Source: Arthrobacter sp. (GTDB lineage Bacteria > Actinomycetota > Actinomycetes > Actinomycetales > Micrococcaceae). Taken from it: a stretch of DNA of 64,000 bases. Below, piece by piece: positions 20,154 through 29,674 of this stretch. Within the stretch, counting starts at the first letter, position 1; each line of letters opens with the position of its first letter. The translations under genes were made by a program, and so were the position numbers. The stretch lies in assembly GCA_026393275.1 (NCBI GenBank), contig JAPLAM010000095.1, forward strand, positions 62,001 through 126,000, in the 5' to 3' direction. The notes under the pieces were generated by a model, which was given only the letters and a program-made list of their open reading frames with translations, was not told where the DNA came from and ran no database searches.

Positions 20154-20656
20154 TCCGGCAGGGGGCCGTGGTTGCCCTGGATGTGGTCGAACACCAGGGT
20201 GGTCTCGGTGTGCCCCACCACGGGATCGGTCGCCAGATTGTCCAGCACCCAGTCGCGCAGGTCCTCCGTGGTGGCGACGGCGATATGCAGCAGGTAGTCC
20301 ACCGAGCCGGAAGTGTGGAAGGTGGACAGCACGGCGGGCAGCTTGGGGACCCGTGCGGTGAAGCGGTCGATCTGTTCGCGGTCGTGCGCCCGCAGCCGGA
20401 CGGCGATCAGCGCCTGCACCGAGCGCCCCACCGCCGCGAGGCTGAGTTTGGCTTCGAAGCCCTCGATGATCCCGCGCTCGGACAGGGCCCGGGTGCGCAT
20501 GAGGGCCGTGGACGGGGCTATCCCAACGAGCTCGGCCAGTTGCTTGTTGGAAATCCGGGCGTCCGCCACCAGTGCGGCCAGCAGCCGCTCGTCTATGGCG
20601 TCCAGAGGTTCGGCGGCCCCCGCGACCGGCCGAACATTCTTCGTGGTGTTGCTCAC
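20150..20656 (-). CDS. Lrp/AsnC family transcriptional regulator
   Basis: DAIDERLLAALVADARISNKQLAELVGIAPSTALMRTRALSERGII; GTG start with GGAGGA RBS. Confidence 0.9.
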   Translation of the reverse strand: MSNTTKNVRPVAGAAEPLDAIDERLLAALVADARISNKQLAELVGIAPSTALMRTRALSERGIIEGFEAKLSLAAVGRSVQALIAVRLRAHDREQIDRFTARVPKLPAVLSTFHTSGSVDYLLHIAVATTEDLRDWVLDNLATDPVVGHTETTLVFDHIQGNHGPLPD

Positions 20657-20785
20657 GGATCCTCCTCGATGTTGTGTGGGTTCATCATAAACGCCACAAT
20701 CTGACAGTTCCATTCATAAGCCCTTCAAAACTCCGAATTATTGCCAGATACTTACCGCATTCAATGGTGAATATTCATAAGGAGC

Positions 20786-21952
20786 ATGGTGCTTTCTCAA
20801 GACTCGCTGGCGGTCCACGCCGGCCGTAACGGCCTCACGGAGCTCGGCGTCCACGCCGTCCCGATCGATCTCTCCACCACCGCCCCGCTGCCCTCGGTCC
20901 ATGACGGCGGCCTCGCCTACGAGCAGATGGCCACCGGCGGGCCGCATCTGGAGGGCCAGAGCACGGTCTACCAGCGGCTCTGGAACCCGACCGTGGCCCG
21001 TTTCGAGGAAGGGGTCGCCCTGCTTGAGGGCGCGCCCGAGGCCGTGGCGTTCGCCACCGGCATGGCCGCCCTGAGCGCGGTGCTGCTCGCCGTCGTCGGC
21101 ACCGGGAAGAGGCACGTGGTGGCGGTCCGGCCGCTGTACGGCGGCAGCGACCACCTGCTGGCTTCCGGGGTGCTCGGCACCGAGGTCACTTTCACGACGC
21201 CCGACGGCGTGCACGCGGCCTTGCGCGCGGACACCGGACTGGTCATCCTGGAGACGCCGGCCAACCCGAGCCTGGAGCTCGTCGACATCGCCGCCGTGGT
21301 GGCCGCGGCGGACGGTGTGCCGCTGCTGGTGGATAACACCTTCGCCACCCCGGTGCTCCAGCAGCCGTACCGGCACGGCGCGGCCCTGGTGCTGCACAGC
21401 GCCACCAAATTCTTCGGCGGCCACGGCGATGCCATGGGCGGCGTCGTCGCGGTGTCACCGGAGTGGGCCGTCCGGCTGCGGCAACTCCGGGCCATCACCG
21501 GCGGCATCCTCACGCCCTGGCCCGCCTACCTGCTGCACCGGGGGATCGCCACGCTGCCGGTCCGGGTACGGGCGCAGCAGGCCGGCGCGGAAAAGGTCGC
21601 GGCCGCCCTGGCAGAGCACCAGCTCATCCGGCGTGTCTACTACCCGGGCCTGCCGGAGTGCGATCCGCTGGGCCTGGTCGGAACCCAGATGGCGGGTCCA
21701 GGTTCGCTGCTGGCGTTCGAGCTGGCCAGCGCCGAGCACGCCGAGCGCGTTCCGGCGGCCGTCGGCATGATCATCCACGCCGTCTCGCTGGGCGGCGTCG
21801 ATACCCTCATCCAGCACCCCGCCGGGCTGACCCACCGGCCGGTGGCCGCGGAGGCCAAGCCGCACGCCGCCCTGCTCCGGGTCTCCGTGGGCCTGGAGGA
21901 TCCGGCAGACATCATCGCGGACCTGGTGCAGGCCCTCGAGGCGACCCGCTAG
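20786..21952 (+). CDS. Trans-sulfuration enzyme family PLP-dependent lyase (cystathionine/methionine gamma-lyase-like)
   Basis: LSVHAGRNG-like N-term, YGGSDHLLASGVL, LVDNTFATPVLQQPYRHGAALVLHSATKFFGGHGDAMGG (PLP-lysine motif). Confidence 0.9.
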   Translation: MVLSQDSLAVHAGRNGLTELGVHAVPIDLSTTAPLPSVHDGGLAYEQMATGGPHLEGQSTVYQRLWNPTVARFEEGVALLEGAPEAVAFATGMAALSAVLLAVVGTGKRHVVAVRPLYGGSDHLLASGVLGTEVTFTTPDGVHAALRADTGLVILETPANPSLELVDIAAVVAAADGVPLLVDNTFATPVLQQPYRHGAALVLHSATKFFGGHGDAMGGVVAVSPEWAVRLRQLRAITGGILTPWPAYLLHRGIATLPVRVRAQQAGAEKVAAALAEHQLIRRVYYPGLPECDPLGLVGTQMAGPGSLLAFELASAEHAERVPAAVGMIIHAVSLGGVDTLIQHPAGLTHRPVAAEAKPHAALLRVSVGLEDPADIIADLVQALEATR

Positions 21953-23241
21953 CGCGCGGTTTTCCCCGCCGGGGCGGCGTTCCGGGCGGTGACGTTCTCC
22001 GCGCCGGCGGGATGCACGACGGCGGTGATCACCGCCGTCGTGCAGGCCAGCCCCATCACCGCCAGGGCCAGTGCGGTCCAGCCGAGGGACTGGAAGAGCA
22101 GGCCGCCGGCCCAACCGATGACGCTGGAGCCAAGGTAGTAGGCGAGGTTGTAGAGCGAGGCGGCTTGGGCCCGGCCGGTGCTCGCGATCACCCCGGTCCA
22201 GCCGGAGCCGACGCTGTGGGCCGCGAAGAAGCCGCCGGTGAAAAGCAGGAGGCCGGCCAGGATCAGGACCAGGAGCTGGGTCAGGGTCAGGGCGAGCCCG
22301 GCGACCATGAGCACCGTGCCCGTCACCAGCACGTTGCGCCGGCCGAAACGCAGGGTCAGCCCGGCAGCCCAGCGCGCGGAGACGGTGCCGGACAGATAGG
22401 CCAGGAAAATCAGGCTGATCAGCGTGGCCGGCAGGCTGAACGGCGCCCCGGCCAGCCGGAATCCGAGGTAGTTGTACACCGCCACGAAGCCGCCCATTAG
22501 CAGGAACGCCTGCACGTAGATGGCCAGCAGCCGCGGATTCCGGCAGTGCCCGGCCAGCGTTGAGAGGGCACCGCGGAATCCGGCGGCGGCCGCGGGGATG
22601 AAATTCCGGGCCGGCGGCACCAGGACCAGGAACAGGACGGCTGCGGCCGTCGCCATGACGGAGACGGCCAGCGCCGCGCCCCGCCAGCCCGACAGCTCGC
22701 CGACGGGGCCGGCCACGAGCCGGCCCGCCAGCCCACCGAGGGTGGTGCCCGCGACGTAGGTGCCCGCCGCCAGGGCGGCGTGGGCCTTGTTGACTTCCTC
22801 GTTGAGGTACGCGATGGCGATGGCCGGGATGCCGCCCAGTGCCATGCCCTCCAGGGTCCGCAGGCCCAGAAGGACCGGGAAGCTGGGCGCCAGCGGGGTC
22901 AGCAGCCCCAGGACGGTGGCGGCCGAGATGCCCCATGCCATAGCCCGCACCCTTCCGATGCGGTCGGCGAGGAAGGACCACGGAATCACTGTCACGGCCA
23001 GGCCCACGGTGGCCAGCGACACCGTCAATGCCGCCTCGGCCGCCGTCACCTGGAGCTCGCGCGCGATCAGCGGCAACACGGCCTGGGTGGAATAGAGCTG
23101 GGCGAACGTTGCGACGCCCGCGAACGCCAGGCCAGCTAGGATCCGGCGGTAGGCCACGGAACCCTTGACGTGGCCGGACCAGAGAGCGGGCGACGGCTGG
23201 TGGCCGGTGCGAGGGGAATTGGCGGGCGACGGGCGGGGCAT
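21949..23241 (-). CDS. MFS transporter
   Basis: GLAFAGVATFAQLYSTQAVLPLIARELQVT...SFLADRIGRVRAMAWG; ATG at 23241. Confidence 0.88.
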   Translation of the reverse strand: MPRPSPANSPRTGHQPSPALWSGHVKGSVAYRRILAGLAFAGVATFAQLYSTQAVLPLIARELQVTAAEAALTVSLATVGLAVTVIPWSFLADRIGRVRAMAWGISAATVLGLLTPLAPSFPVLLGLRTLEGMALGGIPAIAIAYLNEEVNKAHAALAAGTYVAGTTLGGLAGRLVAGPVGELSGWRGAALAVSVMATAAAVLFLVLVPPARNFIPAAAAGFRGALSTLAGHCRNPRLLAIYVQAFLLMGGFVAVYNYLGFRLAGAPFSLPATLISLIFLAYLSGTVSARWAAGLTLRFGRRNVLVTGTVLMVAGLALTLTQLLVLILAGLLLFTGGFFAAHSVGSGWTGVIASTGRAQAASLYNLAYYLGSSVIGWAGGLLFQSLGWTALALAVMGLACTTAVITAVVHPAGAENVTARNAAPAGKTAR

Positions 23242-23368
23242 GGAACCAGCGTAGGCCTTGGCAATAGCATGCTTCCAATGCATGATTTCTATAGAACATA
23301 TGCCAGATTCGCAAGAATGCCTTGCGGCGAAATCTGGCAGCGACACGACACGACACGACGGGCCGGCC

Positions 23369-24352
23369 ATGGACCTTGAACACAAACACCTGGTGCAACT
23401 GCTGCCGCTGCTGCCGTTGCTCGCCGAGCTCGGGCGCACCCAGCACATCACCGCGACGGCCGACGCGCTGGGCCTCCCGCAGTCCACGGTGAGCCGGGCG
23501 ATTGCGCGGGCCAGCGCCGTCGTCGGCACCGAACTGCTGGTCCGCGACGGCCGGGGCGTCCGGCTGACGGCCGCGGCCAAGGTCCTCCTGCCGCACGTTG
23601 ACGCCGCGCTGGCCGAATTCCAGGCCGGGCTGGACCTGGTCCGGCACGAAGCCGAGGTGGTGCGCGGACGGATCGCGGTGTCCTTCCAGCACACCTTTGG
23701 CGAGGCCGTGCTGCCGCTGCTGATCAGTGCCTTCCGGCAACGGCATCTGCAAACCGAGTTCGCCCTCAGCCAGGGAGCGCGGGACGGGTGCCTGGCCGAA
23801 CTGGCAGCCGGGGACGCGGACCTGGCGTTGACCGCCCCCATCGCGGCGCCCAGCCGGCTGATCTCCTCGGCAGCCTTGTACCGGGAACCGCTGCGACTGG
23901 TCGTCCACCACCGGCACCCGCTGGCCCGGCGCCGGCGCGCCCGCCTCGCGGAGATTCGGCAGGATCCCTTCGTGGCGATGGGCCCTGGCTACGGCATGCG
24001 CTCGCTGACGGACGCACTGTTCCGGGAAGCGGGCTTCCGGCCGCGCATCGCCTTCGAAAGCCAGGACTCCCACACCGCCCGGGGACTCGTCTCGGCAGGG
24101 CTCGGAGTGAGCATCCTGCCACCCGGAGGGCTGACCCCCGGGCGCCACACCCCTGGGCAGGCGGGCGACCTTGGCTGGGTGGAACTCGCACTGGATTCCG
24201 GCCTGGCTTTCCGGGAAATCGGTCTGGCCTGGCGTGAACGGCGCAGGGGAGCGGACGCAGAACCGGACCCGGTGCGGCTGTTCCGGGAGCTGGTGCTCAG
24301 CGAGGGACCTGCCCTGCTGGCAGGCTTTGTCCGCGGCCGCTCCGGCAGCTGA
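23369..24352 (+). CDS. LysR family transcriptional regulator
   Basis: LAELGRTQHITATADALGLPQSTVSRAIARASAVVGTELLVRDGRGVRLTAAA; divergent from MFS gene. Confidence 0.9.
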   Translation: MDLEHKHLVQLLPLLPLLAELGRTQHITATADALGLPQSTVSRAIARASAVVGTELLVRDGRGVRLTAAAKVLLPHVDAALAEFQAGLDLVRHEAEVVRGRIAVSFQHTFGEAVLPLLISAFRQRHLQTEFALSQGARDGCLAELAAGDADLALTAPIAAPSRLISSAALYREPLRLVVHHRHPLARRRRARLAEIRQDPFVAMGPGYGMRSLTDALFREAGFRPRIAFESQDSHTARGLVSAGLGVSILPPGGLTPGRHTPGQAGDLGWVELALDSGLAFREIGLAWRERRRGADAEPDPVRLFRELVLSEGPALLAGFVRGRSGS

Positions 24353-24380
24353 GCCGGCGGCATGTCAGCCCGTCAGCGCG

Positions 24381-25415
24381 TCAGCCCAGCAAGGCCGCCA
24401 GGACCTCCGCCACCGAACCGGCCCGCGCCTGCTGCCAGCCGGTCCCGGCCCAAAGGTTCAGCCGCTCCGCATCCCCGGCTGCCGCCGCGGCCGCGCGCAG
24501 CGGGGCGGTGAGGTGGTGCACGGCCGGGTAGGCGTCCGGCGCGGCGGGGTGGTCCCGGACAAACTCGTTGACCAGTGCCCGGGCGGGCCGTCCGGTGAAC
24601 GCCCGCGTGAGCGCGGTCCGGGTGAAGTGCGGGCTGGCCAGGGCGTCCTTGTGAAGCTGCCGGGCCCCGCTGTCGTCCGTGCGGAGCAACGCCGTGCCCA
24701 GCTGGGCGGCCTGCGCCCCAGCGGCCAGTACCCCTTCCAGGCCGGCGGCGTCCATGATCCCGCCGGCCGCCGCGAAGGGAAGTGCGACGGCGGAGCGCAC
24801 CGCCGCGGCCAGTTCCGCCGTCGTGACCGGCACCGCGGAACCCGCAACCTCGGCACCCGGCAGGAAGGCCGCACTGTGGCCCCCGGCGCAGCCATGCTGC
24901 ACCACCAGGGCATCCACGCCCTGCTCGGCCGCCTGCCGGGCCTCGGCCGCGGTGGTGACCGTGGCAAGCACCGCCGACCCGGCCCGCTGCAGGGCCCGGA
25001 CGGTGTCCCGGCCGGGCAGCCCGAAGGTGAAACTGACCAGTTCCACCGGATCCGCCAGCAGGGCATCGATCTTGCCCTGCCACTCGTCGTCATCATCGAG
25101 CCGAGGCGGCGGGAGTTCCACGCCGTACCGCAGGGCATCGGCGCGCAGCTCCCGCCGGTATGCCTCCAGCTCCGTCAGCACAGCCGCGGACGGCGCCAGC
25201 TGGGACCGGTCCGGGACGAACACGTTCATGCCGAACCGCGCGCCGGACTCCCGGGTGGCACGGATTTCCGCCTGCATGGCGGCAACTCCCTTGTAGCCGG
25301 CGGCCAGGAAACCAAGGCCGCCGGCCGCATACACGGCCCTCACGAAGCCCGGAGTGGAGGTCCCGCCGGCCATCGGCGCTGCGATGATCCGGGTGCCGAA
25401 AATGCCCTGCGACAT
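24381..25415 (-). CDS. Nitronate monooxygenase
   Basis: IIAAPMAGGTSTPGFVRAVYAAGGLGFLAAGYKG...ALVVQHGCAGGHSA... (2-nitropropane dioxygenase family). Confidence 0.9.
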   Translation of the reverse strand: MSQGIFGTRIIAAPMAGGTSTPGFVRAVYAAGGLGFLAAGYKGVAAMQAEIRATRESGARFGMNVFVPDRSQLAPSAAVLTELEAYRRELRADALRYGVELPPPRLDDDDEWQGKIDALLADPVELVSFTFGLPGRDTVRALQRAGSAVLATVTTAAEARQAAEQGVDALVVQHGCAGGHSAAFLPGAEVAGSAVPVTTAELAAAVRSAVALPFAAAGGIMDAAGLEGVLAAGAQAAQLGTALLRTDDSGARQLHKDALASPHFTRTALTRAFTGRPARALVNEFVRDHPAAPDAYPAVHHLTAPLRAAAAAAGDAERLNLWAGTGWQQARAGSVAEVLAALLG

Positions 25416-25451
25416 TGCTCGCTCCTGTCCGTGATTCAGTAGTCTGGTCCG

Positions 25452-26384
25452 GTGACCCATTCTGACATCCCGACCCCGGCGGACGCCGGCTCCTCCACCG
25501 CTGCCGGCGCCGTGATCGGCCTCGACATCGGCGGCACCAAGACCCGCGGGGTCCGCTTCGAGGACCGCGCTCCGGTGGCGGATGAATCGGTGGGCAGCGC
25601 CAATGTCCAAAACGTCACAGCTGCGGAAGCCGCCCGCAACCTGGCGGAACTCTTCGCCCGGATCGGCGGGGGAACCGTCGCCCAGGTGTACGCCGGAGCC
25701 GGCGGCATCGACACCGACGACGACGCCGCGGCGCTCGCCGCGCTGATCGCCCCGCACGTGCCGGGCGCCAAAATCACTGTCGTCCACGACTCACGCCTCC
25801 TGCTGGCCGCCGGCGGTGCCAGCACCGGCGTGGCCGTGATCGCGGGTACCGGCTCCGCCGCGTGGGGCAAGAACAGCCGGGGCGAGGAAGCCCGCGCCGG
25901 AGGATGGGGCTATCTGCTCGGCGACGAAGGCAGCGGCTACTGGCTGGGCCGGGAGGCCGTGCGGCACAGCCTGCGCCGGATGAACCAGGGCCTGCAACCC
26001 GATGACCTGACCCGGGCCCTGCTGGACTCCTGCGGCGTGGACCACCCCAACAAACTGATCGCCTTGTTCCATTCACCCGACACCGGACGACGCTTCTGGG
26101 CCCAGCGCGCCCGCCTCGTCGTAGAGGCTGCCGACTCCGGCCACGCTCCGAGCCGAGCGCTGATCGACCAGGCCGGCCGCGACCTCGCAGGCCTCGCCGA
26201 ACAGACGGTCAGGCAGTTGGGCATCGAGGGGCCTGTCATCCTGGGCAGCGGGCTCGGCATGAACGTGCCTCGGCTGCAGGCATCGTTCCGCGAGGGACTA
26301 GCCGCCGCCGGGATCACCGATGTGCGGGTGCTGCAGCAGGAGCCGGTGTTCGGGGTGCTCCAGCTCGTGGCCGAGCAGGGCTAA
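25452..26384 (+). CDS. BadF/BadG-type / N-acetylglucosamine kinase-like ATPase
   Basis: VIGLDIGGTKTRGVRFEDRAP, AGTGSAAWGKN, GGWGYLLGDEGSGYWLGREAV motifs; GTG start. Confidence 0.88.
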   Translation: MTHSDIPTPADAGSSTAAGAVIGLDIGGTKTRGVRFEDRAPVADESVGSANVQNVTAAEAARNLAELFARIGGGTVAQVYAGAGGIDTDDDAAALAALIAPHVPGAKITVVHDSRLLLAAGGASTGVAVIAGTGSAAWGKNSRGEEARAGGWGYLLGDEGSGYWLGREAVRHSLRRMNQGLQPDDLTRALLDSCGVDHPNKLIALFHSPDTGRRFWAQRARLVVEAADSGHAPSRALIDQAGRDLAGLAEQTVRQLGIEGPVILGSGLGMNVPRLQASFREGLAAAGITDVRVLQQEPVFGVLQLVAEQG

Positions 26385-26432
26385 GCGGCCAAGACGGGTT
26401 CGGGGCCGGCGCCGCGCGGCTAGGCTGGATCA

Positions 26433-26885
26433 ATGACCCTGCCTTTCGACACCCGCCCGGCCGCCTACGCCGTCATCATCCGGGACGACTCACTCCTGCT
26501 GGCGTACTGGAAACAAGGCGGACGCGAGGGCTGGACGCTGCCCGGCGGAGGCCTTGACCTCGCCGAGCATCCGGTGGACGGCTGCCGCCGCGAGATTTTC
26601 GAGGAGACCGGCTACCAGGCCCAGATCGGTGCCTTGCTCGGGATCGACGTCGGGCACTGGCCGGCCGAAACCCGGCTCGACGGCGGCCAGCGCGACTTCC
26701 AGTCCCTGCGGCTTGTTTACGAGGCGAGCATCGCCGGCGGGGACCTGCGGCACGAGGTAGGCGGCAGCACCACCCACGCTGCCTGGATCCCGCTGGCCGA
26801 GGTCGCGGACCTGAACCGCGTCTCGCTCGTCGACGCCGCCCTCCGGCTCCACCGCGAGCGGCCGCTGGACGGCAAGCTCTCCTGA
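26433..26885 (+). CDS. NUDIX hydrolase
   Basis: GGGLDLAEHPVDGCRREIFEETGYQAQIG Nudix box. Confidence 0.93.
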   Translation: MTLPFDTRPAAYAVIIRDDSLLLAYWKQGGREGWTLPGGGLDLAEHPVDGCRREIFEETGYQAQIGALLGIDVGHWPAETRLDGGQRDFQSLRLVYEASIAGGDLRHEVGGSTTHAAWIPLAEVADLNRVSLVDAALRLHRERPLDGKLS

Positions 26886-26972
26886 CAATTCCCTAGCCAC
26901 CCGCGGCGCGGGAGGCTACCCTAAAGACACCGCGGGCCGGGACGGCCGCCAGGAGCCGGGGAGGTGGAAGCA

Positions 26973-27053
26973 ATGAATGCAACGGAACTGCGCGCGCAGC
27001 GCACAACCACAAACCACATCATTCTTCCTGCCCCGGCCGTCCGCATCTCCTAG
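26973..27053 (+). CDS. Candidate 26-aa small ORF / leader peptide upstream of rsgA
   Basis: GGGGAGGTGGAAGCA-ATG; encodes MNATELRAQRTTTNHIILPAPAVRIS; strong RBS. Followed by hairpin CGGTCG-TTCT-CGACCG at 27068-27083. Confidence 0.4.
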   Translation: MNATELRAQRTTTNHIILPAPAVRIS

Positions 27054-27124
27054 CCCTAATAGCTGACCGGTCGTTCTCGACCGCAGCGGGCAAACGCGCA
27101 GCCGGGCCCATCAAAGGGTTTCCA

Positions 27125-28309
27125 TTGACTATTCAGCGCCAGCAACAAACCGGCCTTCAGGGGCCGTCCCGTTTCGGTTTCACCCAAGCCGTTAGGAAAC
27201 TTTTCGCCACCAATCCCGTCCCGGGCGGAACCAGCGCCGGGCGGGTGATCCGAGTGGACCGCAACCGTGTGCTGGTCGCGGACCATGACGGCCAGGCCCA
27301 GCTGCCCTACCCCCGGACCGGTCGCATGCCGGCGACCGGCGACTGGGTCTGGCTCGGCAGCAACGCGGTCGGCGAGCCGACTATCGCGGGCGTGCTGCCG
27401 CGCCGGTCCGAGCTGAGTCGCAAGCGTGCCTTTGAGGGCTCGTCCGAGGCACAGGTGCTTGGCGCCAACATGGACATCGTCGGCGTGGTCGTGCCGGTGG
27501 ACCGCCCGCTCACGCACAACAGGCTCGAACGGACCCTTGTTGCGGCCTGGGATTCGGGCGCCACCCCGCTGGTGGTGATCACCAAGGCAGACCTCGCGGC
27601 GGTGGCGGACGACGTCGTCGGGCAGGTCATGCTGCAGGCCGCCGGCGTGGACGTGGTCACCACCTCTGCCGAGCAAGGCGACGGCCTCGACGAGTTGCTG
27701 GCGTATCTGCCGCGGGGCGCGACCATCGTGCTGCTGGGTCCCTCGGGCGCCGGGAAGTCCACCCTGATCAACGCCCTTGTCGGCTTCGAGGCGCAGGAAA
27801 CGGGTGCGGTCCGGGCCGGCGACGGCAAGGGCCGGCACACCACGACCTCCCGCGAGCTGGTTCCCCTGCCCGGCGGCTCGGTGCTGATGGACACACCCGG
27901 GGTGCGGGGCTTTGGCCTGTTCGACGCCGAGGACGGCATGGACGAGGTGTTCGGGGACTTGGAGGAGCTCTTCGTTCAATGTCGCTTTGCCGACTGCGCT
28001 CACGGCAACGAACCCGGCTGTGCCGTCCAGGCCGCGCTAGCGGAGGGTGCCCTGGACGAGCGACGCTGGTCAAGCTACCTGAAAATGCAGCGCGAACTGG
28101 CTGCCCTGAACCGGCGCCACGACGCCGCGGCAAGGCGGGCGTATCAGCGCGAGTGGCACCAGAAAGTGGTGGTGGCCAGCCGGAGCCAGCGCGCCGCCGA
28201 GCGGCTCAGCGACGAGCAGCCCGGCCGGGGAAACGGAAGGCGAAACGGTAAGGGAAAGGGAAAGGGCAAGGGAAGCGGCACGGCAAACGGCCACGGCCGG
28301 GCGACGTAA
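27125..28309 (+). CDS. rsgA: Ribosome small subunit-dependent GTPase A
   Basis: Circularly permuted GTPase: VVITKADLAAV ... LLGPSGAGKSTLINALVG ... DTPGVRGFGLF; Cys/His Zn motif C-terminal; TTG start in track. Confidence 0.92.
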   Translation: MTIQRQQQTGLQGPSRFGFTQAVRKLFATNPVPGGTSAGRVIRVDRNRVLVADHDGQAQLPYPRTGRMPATGDWVWLGSNAVGEPTIAGVLPRRSELSRKRAFEGSSEAQVLGANMDIVGVVVPVDRPLTHNRLERTLVAAWDSGATPLVVITKADLAAVADDVVGQVMLQAAGVDVVTTSAEQGDGLDELLAYLPRGATIVLLGPSGAGKSTLINALVGFEAQETGAVRAGDGKGRHTTTSRELVPLPGGSVLMDTPGVRGFGLFDAEDGMDEVFGDLEELFVQCRFADCAHGNEPGCAVQAALAEGALDERRWSSYLKMQRELAALNRRHDAAARRAYQREWHQKVVVASRSQRAAERLSDEQPGRGNGRRNGKGKGKGKGSGTANGHGRAT

Positions 28310-28576
28310 CGCCGTCCCGGTCCCCGACGGGGCCGGGACCGGGACCGAAGCGCCGCCCATCCGAAACCCCAGGGGCACCGAATACCGACGGGAGTCCCGG
28401 CCCGCCTGACACGATGTTGACAAGAAATCCGGTCCGTTTCTTCGATCCGGGCCGCCGACTTCGTCAGCGCCGCCCGTTAGGCTGGGGCGTACCTGCTTTA
28501 CAGCCAAAAATCAGCATGCATATGATCAGTTGGCTGGACCGTCCCTTGTTGCCGCCAACAGATAGGTAAGCCCGGA

Positions 28577-29674
28577 ATGGCAGAGGCCATGATCGAGTTC
28601 CAGAGCGTCACCAAGCAGTACCAGGGCGGCCAGGCCGCGGTCGACGATCTGAGCATGTCCATCGACAAGGGCGCCATCACGGTGTTCGTCGGGCCGTCGG
28701 GCTGCGGCAAGACCACCTCCCTGCGGATGATCAACCGGATGGTTGAGCCGACGTCGGGCACCATCACCGTGGACGGGCAGGATGTCACTTCCGTGCCGGC
28801 GGCGCAGCTGCGCCGTTCCATGGGCTACGTCATGCAGTCCTCCGGGCTGATGCCCCACCGCTCCGTGCTGGACAACATCGCCACCGTTCCGCGGCTGAAC
28901 GGGGTGTCCAAAGCGGCGTCCCGCAAGCGGGCGCAGGAACTGCTCGACGTCGTCGGCCTCGCCTCCGGGCTCGGCCGGCGCTACCCCTCGCAACTTTCGG
29001 GCGGCCAGCAGCAGCGCGTCGGCGTGGCCCGGGCCCTGGCCGCGGATCCGCCCGTGCTGCTGATGGACGAGCCGTTCAGCGCGGTGGACCCGGTGGTACG
29101 CGACGAACTGCAGAAGGAGTTGCTGCGCCTGCAGCGCGACCTGGCCAAGACCATCGTCTTCGTCACCCACGACATTGACGAGGCGACCGTGCTGGGGGAC
29201 AAGGTTGCGGTCTTCGCCGGCGGCGGGAAGCTGGCACAGTACGCCGCTCCGGAAGAGATCCTGCGCGCCCCGGCCAACGACTTTGTCGCAGCCTTCGTGG
29301 GCCGTGACCGCGGTTTCCGACATCTGGCGTTCAGCCCGTCGGACGGCGTTACGATCCACCCGGTAGACACCATCAGCCTTGCTGAACTCGAGAGCGACGG
29401 CGGCCCGCGGGCGGATGAGTGGCAGCTCGTGGCGGACGGGGACGGGCGGCCGCTCGGCTGGAGCGCGCCCGGCGCCGGCCCCAGCAAGGTCCCGGGCGGC
29501 TCGCTCTTCCACAAGGGTGAGACGCTCCGGCGGGCGCTGGACGCAGCCTTGTCCTCACCGTCCGGACTCGGCGTGGCCGTGGACGCGGACGGTCGGGTGG
29601 CCGGCGTGATCACTGCCGAAGAAGTGCTCGCCGTGATCGAAACGGCCCGCCGCGTCCGGCAGGGCGCGCTCTGA
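28577..29674 (+). CDS. ABC transporter ATP-binding protein, glycine betaine/proline (OpuCA/ProV-like), with CBS domain
   Basis: GPSGCGKTTSLRMINRMVEPTSG, LSGGQQQRVGVARALA; CBS-like C-terminus. Confidence 0.9.
   Translation: MAEAMIEFQSVTKQYQGGQAAVDDLSMSIDKGAITVFVGPSGCGKTTSLRMINRMVEPTSGTITVDGQDVTSVPAAQLRRSMGYVMQSSGLMPHRSVLDNIATVPRLNGVSKAASRKRAQELLDVVGLASGLGRRYPSQLSGGQQQRVGVARALAADPPVLLMDEPFSAVDPVVRDELQKELLRLQRDLAKTIVFVTHDIDEATVLGDKVAVFAGGGKLAQYAAPEEILRAPANDFVAAFVGRDRGFRHLAFSPSDGVTIHPVDTISLAELESDGGPRADEWQLVADGDGRPLGWSAPGAGPSKVPGGSLFHKGETLRRALDAALSSPSGLGVAVDADGRVAGVITAEEVLAVIETARRVRQGAL

Noticed and set aside
23340-23360. CGACACGACACGACACGACG microsatellite as a regulatory array
   Set aside because: Short 4-copy repeat in a leader region; no further support.
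21455-24148. 897-aa minus-strand ORF
   Set aside because: Spans several well-supported genes on both strands (PLP lyase, MFS, LysR) with low-complexity composition; spurious.
28245-28300. AAGGGAAAGGGAAAGGGCAAGGG repeat as a CRISPR or regulatory element
   Set aside because: It encodes the KGKGKGKG tail of RsgA; simple low-complexity coding repeat.
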